The notes beneath the pieces are model-generated. The model was given only the letters and a program-made list of their open reading frames with translations, searched no databases and was not told where the DNA came from. From NCBI GenBank assembly GCA_964390495.1, contig CAYMIN010000020.1:12952-76951 (forward strand): a DNA stretch of 64,000 nt, given 5' to 3'. This document shows, in pieces, positions 60,276 to 64,000 of this stretch. A program made the position numbers and the translations under genes. The stretch's first letter is position 1, and every line of letters starts with the position of its first letter. The stretch is from UBA11051 sp964390495 (GTDB taxonomy: Bacteria > Armatimonadota > Zipacnadia > Zipacnadales > UBA11051).

Positions 60276-60844
60276 GCTACCTGCACCTCCTCGTAGGCGC
60301 GCCGGATGGCTTGCTTGTTGCCCTCGACGACCGCGGGAGGCAACTTCTCAGCGAGCTGCTTCTCGACAGCTCTGAGGGTGGCCTCCAGGTCGAGCACCTC
60401 ACTGACCTTAGCCAGAGCGCCGAGCATGGGCGTATTCGGCATCTCCCGCCCGATGGTCTCCACCGAGATGGCGCTGGCATCAACGGTGCAGAGCGCGACG
60501 TTGGGATTGGCCAGCTCCTGCCTGATGTCGTCAGGGTTTTTGTCGGTGTTGATGATGATAAGGCCGCCATCAGGCAGACCGTCAGTGACGTTCTCGGTCT
60601 CGAGCAGGCTCGAATCGAGAACGATCACGATGTCGGGGCTGTCAATCGCGGAACGCAGTCTGATGGGCGCGTCCGAGATTCGCACGTAGGAACGCATCGG
60701 CGCGCCGCGGCGTTCCGCCCCGTATTCAGGGAAGGCCTGTACGGTCCATCCCTGCTCAGCGGCGGCCACAGCCAGTACGTAGCCGGCCGTCTTGGCACCT
60801 TGTCCGCCTCGGCCATGCCAGCGGACCTCCGTCAGGTTCGCCAT
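60272..60844 (-). CDS. porG: POR gamma subunit
   Basis: 190 residues from ATG at 60844, AAGGAGG on the minus strand; a longer frame to 60937 lacks similarity. The start MANLTEVRWHGRGGQGAKTA is the PorG signature (W-H-G-R-G-G-Q-G), followed by FPEYGAERRGAPMRSYVRIS. It is first in the gamma-delta-alpha-beta-cstA operon. Confidence 0.95.
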   Translation of the reverse strand: MANLTEVRWHGRGGQGAKTAGYVLAVAAAEQGWTVQAFPEYGAERRGAPMRSYVRISDAPIRLRSAIDSPDIVIVLDSSLLETENVTDGLPDGGLIIINTDKNPDDIRQELANPNVALCTVDASAISVETIGREMPNTPMLGALAKVSEVLDLEATLRAVEKQLAEKLPPAVVEGNKQAIRRAYEEVQVA

Positions 60845-60952
60845 GATAGTCCTCCTTGAGGGTGGGGGGATGTAGGATTGTAAAGGGTGCTGCGGGCAGG
60901 AACCAGCGCCTGCCATCGGTGGGAGCTGTGTGAGCAATTCGGGGCAACAGCG

Positions 60953-60993
60953 AAAACCGCCCGGCGGTCTCCGAGCAGTTTAAGACCGGGCGG
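60953..60993 (-). terminator. Rho-independent terminator for the dnaX-ybaB-recR operon
   Basis: On the minus strand, CCGCCCGGTCT pairs with AGACCGCCGGGCGG (one bulged base), followed by TTTTC. It lies about 80 bases after the recR stop and before porG. Confidence 0.8.
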
Positions 60994-61068
60994 AGCCAAA
61001 GTCCCTGCTACTCCACGACGCCAGTTTAGCACCAATTGCTCCCTCTGGCAACTACTCAAGAAACTGAA

Positions 61069-61674
61069 TTACTGCATCTCCCGACGCCCGCTGAGGGCCC
61101 TGGCGATAGTCACCTGGTCCTGATAGTCCAGGTCGGCCCCGACCGGCAGGCCCAGCGCGATGCGGGTGACGACGACCTCGGGATACTGCTGCAGCAACTG
61201 CCGGATATGCTCGGCAGTGGCGTCGCCCTCCACCGAGGGACTGGTGGCGAGAATCACCTCGCGGACCTCGCCCTCAGACACGCGGTCGAGCAGGCTGGCA
61301 AGGTTGAGTTCATCCGTGCCGATGCCCTCCAGGGGGGAAAGCACGCCGCCCAGAACATGGTAGGTGCCCCGGTACTCGCCGGAGCGCTCCAGGGCCATCA
61401 GGTCGGATACTTCAGCCACCACGCAGATTGTGCTCTGATCCCGGGCCGCGTCCTCACAGATCGGGCAAAGTTCATCTTCGGTATAGTTGTGGCAGACCCG
61501 GCAACGGCGGATGGTTTCAGGGAGGGAAGTAATCGCCTCTCCCAGCCCCCTGGCAGCCTCGGACCCGCCGCGCAAGATATGGAAGGCCAGTCGCTGAGCG
61601 CTCTTGGGGCCGATGCCGGGGAGCCGCTGCAACTCCTCGATGACTCGCTGTAACGGACGCGCGTACTGCAGCAT
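61069..61674 (-). CDS. recR: Recombination mediator RecR
   Basis: 201 residues from ATG at 61674 (MLQYARPLQRVIEELQRLPG), with GGAGG upstream on the minus strand; a longer frame to 61713 overlaps ybaB. Helix-hairpin-helix LPGIGPKSAQRLAFHIL, zinc motif CRVCHNYTEDELCPIC and Toprim region (ICVVAEVSDLMALERSGEY) are present. It loads RecA onto gaps with RecO/RecF. The family's usual length is ~200. Confidence 0.97.
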   Translation of the reverse strand: MLQYARPLQRVIEELQRLPGIGPKSAQRLAFHILRGGSEAARGLGEAITSLPETIRRCRVCHNYTEDELCPICEDAARDQSTICVVAEVSDLMALERSGEYRGTYHVLGGVLSPLEGIGTDELNLASLLDRVSEGEVREVILATSPSVEGDATAEHIRQLLQQYPEVVVTRIALGLPVGADLDYQDQVTIARALSGRREMQ

Positions 61675-61690
61675 GATGATCAGGCCTCCG

Positions 61691-62020
61691 CTAGAACATA
61701 TCGGGCATCTCAATGCCCATCTGGCCCAGCGGAGTGGCCTGCATGATCTTCTCCTTCTTCAGCGCCATCGCCTTGTTCAAAACTTCGCGGACGGCGGCGG
61801 TGACCAGGTCCTGGAGCAGCTCCACGTCTTCGGGGTCAACCACCGCCGGGTCAATAATCACCTCGATAAGCTCACCGTTGCCGGTGGCCTTGGCGGTGAC
61901 CACGCCGCCGCCGGCGGTGGCCTCAACGGTGGTCGCGGCCAACTCGGCCAGGGCCTGCTGGAGCTTCTCCTGCATGCCGCCTAGTTGGGTTTCCAGGAGC
62001 TTCTGGAAGGGGTTCAACAT
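61691..62020 (-). CDS. YbaB/EbfC nucleoid-associated protein
   Basis: 109 residues, exact family length. It has an N-terminal coiled coil (QKLLETQLGGMQEKLQQALA), then GGGVVTAKATGNGELIEVII, DPAVVDPEDVELLQDLVTAA and a polar end. It is a DNA-binding dimer, encoded between dnaX and recR in most bacteria, as here. Confidence 0.95.
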   Translation of the reverse strand: MLNPFQKLLETQLGGMQEKLQQALAELAATTVEATAGGGVVTAKATGNGELIEVIIDPAVVDPEDVELLQDLVTAAVREVLNKAMALKKEKIMQATPLGQMGIEMPDMF

Positions 62021-62040
62021 ACGCTTACTCCCTAAGCTTG

Positions 62041-63777
62041 CTAGTGGTCGGGCTCTGGTTGGTCGCCGACCTCTTCACTACCGGCGAACAGACTGAGGGT
62101 CTCCTCCACGGCCTGCTCAGCCGTCATCGGGGCCTGCTGCTCAGCCTCCGGCTTCTGTTCGGTAGCTGGTTGCTGCGGCTCGGCGGCCGGTGGTGGTTCG
62201 GGCTCCGGCGTCGGGGCAGGCGGCTGATCAGCATTTGAACCGGTCTCGGCAACGGGAGCTACTGAGCCGCTGCGGGCCGCCTCGACCTGGCGCGCAAACT
62301 CCTCGGCATCGCCGAACAGGCGGCAGGCTATCTGCAAGGGCCGGCCCAGGACGCGGGAGGTGGCCTCCTCAACAAGGCTCTTGTATTTGTCCTGAATGCG
62401 GTTATGGGGCAATTCGGAGGCGAAGCCCAGAGTCACGGTGTCGTTGCTGTAGGCCACCGGGACCCCCTCGTCTTCGCGCAGAATTGCGGTAAGCGGCATG
62501 TGGCCCATGCGCTTGAGTTCATCGCGCACCTGATCCCATGCCCCGACGACCAGAGGCAAAGTGAGCTCCTGGTCCTCGGCGACCACCGGCTGAGCTGGCG
62601 GCGGCTGAGGCGCAGCAGGTTGGGTTTGCGGCTGAGCAGCACGTGCGGCGGGCCGTTGCTGGGTACGTCGGTCAGAGGCCTGGACAGGCTCCGGCGGACG
62701 GCAGAGCTGGGCCAAGCACACCTCCACCAGCAAGGCGTGCTGGGAGCTATCTTTGAGTTGGCTCTGCAGCTCGGCCAGGGTCTTGACCGCCTCCAAGAGC
62801 CGGGCCTCGCCTAACGCCGCAGCCTGGGCCTGCATCTGCTGGCTGGCCTCGACATCCATCCGCAGGGCCTCGGCCGCATCGCCGCCGATCTGCAGCCGCA
62901 GCAGGTCGCGCAGATAGATGGTCAGGTCCTCCACCAGGCGCACTAGGTCCTTGCCTTCGGCGATGGCCTGGTCCACCGAAGCAAAACCGGCGGCGACATC
63001 ACCGGCGATGATTTGCTCGCTGATGCGGCTGAGCAGCTCGCGGTCGGTAACTCCGAGGACCTCGTTGACTACCTGCAGATTGATCGGGCCGTCGGCATAA
63101 GCGACGACCTGGTCGAATATGCTCTGGGCGTCACGGATCGCACCGTCAGCCGCATGAGCTATCGCCATCAGGGCGGTGTCGTCGGCCTCGATTTGCTCCT
63201 GGTCGGCGATGCGCCTTAGTGAGGCGACAATATCGGCCAAGGTGATAGCGCGGAATTCGAAATGCTGGCAGCGGGACAGGATGGTGGACCTGATGTTGTG
63301 CAGTTCGGTTGTAAGTAGGAGGAATACGACATGGGCGGGCGGTTCTTCGAGGGTCTTGAGCAGGGCGTTCTCGGCCGCTTCGGTGAGCATGTGCGCCTCG
63401 TCGAGGATATAGATCTTGTACCGGCCCTCGGCGGGCGCGAATTTGACTTTGTCCCGGAGGTCGCGGATATCGTCAATACCCCGGTTGGAGGCGGCGTCCA
63501 TCTCGATTGTGTCTATGGCACTGCCGCCGATAATCGCCTGGCACATCGCACATTCGCCGCAGGGCTCGGGAGTGGGGCCCTTCTCGCAGTTGAGCGCAGC
63601 GGCTAGGATGCGGGCGGTGGAGGTCTTGCCGGTACCGCGAGGGCCGGTGAAAAGATAGGCATGGGCGACACGGCCATTCGCCAGAGCGTTTTTCAGCGTC
63701 TTGGCCACATGCTGTTGGCCGATGAGGTCGTCGAAACGTTTGGGGCGGTACTTGAGACTGAAAGAAACGTAGGGCAT
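62041..63777 (-). CDS. dnaX: DNA polymerase III subunit gamma/tau
   Basis: 578 residues. YRPKRFDDLIGQQHV opens the AAA+ domain. Walker A is G45-PRGTGKT52, the four-Cys zinc site is in CEKGPTPEPCGECAMC and the DEAH box is at ILDEAHMLTEAAENALLK. Clamp-loader domain III follows, and then a Pro/Gln/Ala-rich tau-like tail (~370-578). It loads the sliding clamp and links the two polymerases. I did not see a clear A-run frameshift site for a separate gamma form. Confidence 0.97.
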   Translation of the reverse strand: MPYVSFSLKYRPKRFDDLIGQQHVAKTLKNALANGRVAHAYLFTGPRGTGKTSTARILAAALNCEKGPTPEPCGECAMCQAIIGGSAIDTIEMDAASNRGIDDIRDLRDKVKFAPAEGRYKIYILDEAHMLTEAAENALLKTLEEPPAHVVFLLLTTELHNIRSTILSRCQHFEFRAITLADIVASLRRIADQEQIEADDTALMAIAHAADGAIRDAQSIFDQVVAYADGPINLQVVNEVLGVTDRELLSRISEQIIAGDVAAGFASVDQAIAEGKDLVRLVEDLTIYLRDLLRLQIGGDAAEALRMDVEASQQMQAQAAALGEARLLEAVKTLAELQSQLKDSSQHALLVEVCLAQLCRPPEPVQASDRRTQQRPAARAAQPQTQPAAPQPPPAQPVVAEDQELTLPLVVGAWDQVRDELKRMGHMPLTAILREDEGVPVAYSNDTVTLGFASELPHNRIQDKYKSLVEEATSRVLGRPLQIACRLFGDAEEFARQVEAARSGSVAPVAETGSNADQPPAPTPEPEPPPAAEPQQPATEQKPEAEQQAPMTAEQAVEETLSLFAGSEEVGDQPEPDH

Positions 63778-63854
63778 AGATGAACGCTCCGCTGTTGGCT
63801 GGTCTGGCCGCCTCCGGTAAGCGAGGGAGGTGGTCCAGCCTTCGGCCTATGCGA

Positions 63855-63892
63855 CGGGTGCGTGCCAGGTGATTTTAGTGGCCGCGCACCCA
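63855..63892. other. Inverted repeat between SRP RNA and dnaX
   Basis: GGGTGCG (63856-63862) and CGCACCC (63885-63891) can form a 7-bp stem with a 22-base loop. No U-run follows on the minus strand, so transcription from the SRP RNA may read into dnaX. Confidence 0.4.
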
Positions 63893-63900
63893 CCTTCGAT

Positions 63901-64000
63901 AGCGCAGCCCAGGCGTTACTCAGGTGGCTTGCTCCAGCCAGGCGGTCCGCGGCACAACAAGCTTACTGCCTACCGCTGCTTCCTTTCGGACCTGACGGGG
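63901..64000 (-). ncRNA. ffs: Bacterial signal recognition particle RNA (SRP/4.5S/scRNA), 5' part cut by the window end
   Basis: On the minus strand from 64000 reads CCCCGTCAGGTCCGAAAGGA, then AGCAGC. This is the near-invariant SRP helix 8 (GUCAGGUCC, a GAAA tetraloop, GGAAGCAGC) that binds Ffh. About 75-80 bases of the 3' strand follow (CTGGCTGGAGCAAGCCACC, CCTGGGCTGCGC), so the molecule is longer than E. coli 4.5S. Whether it has an Alu domain cannot be judged, because the 5' part lies outside the window. Position before dnaX-ybaB-recR equals that of scr in Bacillus. The 3' end is approximate. Confidence 0.92.

Overview
The window is about 62% GC, densely coded, and has no rRNA and no tRNA that I could recognise. 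Two gene orders suggest a Terrabacteria-type bacterium: SRP RNA-dnaX-ybaB-recR, as in Firmicutes, and FHA-FHA-FtsW/RodA-PBP-PASTA kinase, as in Actinobacteria and relatives. Four Gfo/Idh/MocA oxidoreductases, a sialidase-like protein, a pectate-lyase-like beta-helix protein and very large secreted glycosidase-like proteins fit a polysaccharide-using lineage. Armatimonadota, or a related uncultured phylum, is my best guess, but it rests on gene order and content only.

Layout. 0-13 kb: carbohydrate and small-molecule genes (class IV aminotransferase, sulfatase-fold protein, Gfo/Idh/MocA, a 1450-residue secreted glycosidase-like protein, epimerase, VOC protein, SDR, a second Gfo/Idh/MocA, YkoF-like thiamine-binding protein, sialidase-like protein). 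13.2-19.4 kb: a cell-envelope growth and signalling operon (two FHA proteins, FtsW/RodA, PBP transpeptidase, PASTA Ser/Thr kinase). 19.8-31.5 kb: discoidin protein, GT-C glycosyltransferase, Gfo/Idh/MocA, beta-helix protein, branched-chain aminotransferase, ClpC, an NAGPA-type phosphodiester glycosidase and a SUMF1-fold protein. 32.0-44.1 kb: a compact flagellar-type type III export cluster. 44.2-51.2 kb: PrsA/SurA-like foldase, MazG, RqcP-like S4 protein, pyruvate phosphate dikinase, enolase and an FtsB/DivIC-like protein. 51.3-55.8 kb: Gfo/Idh/MocA, CdsA, diacylglycerol-kinase-like protein and alanine dehydrogenase. 55.9-60.8 kb (minus): a pyruvate:ferredoxin oxidoreductase operon followed by CstA. 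61.1-64.0 kb (minus): recR, ybaB, dnaX and a truncated SRP RNA.

The most unusual region is the export cluster. It encodes an MS-ring-like protein with FliG-like sequence at its C-terminus, FliH, FliI, FliJ-like, FliM, FliN, FliO, FliP, FliQ, FliR, an FlhB that stops before the NPTH autocleavage domain, FlhA and a FliA-type sigma factor. No rod, hook, filament, cap, stator, FliK or full FliG gene lies in the cluster, and unrelated genes bound it on both sides. I read it as a reduced, probably non-rotating flagellar-type secretion apparatus. This is an inference that depends on the rest of the genome.

Central metabolism converges on pyruvate (enolase, PPDK, alanine dehydrogenase, POR, CstA). 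Intergenic regions, including those inside the export cluster, carry several families of dispersed GC-rich palindromic repeats, a 15-bp-period repeat family and a 58-bp tandem repeat.
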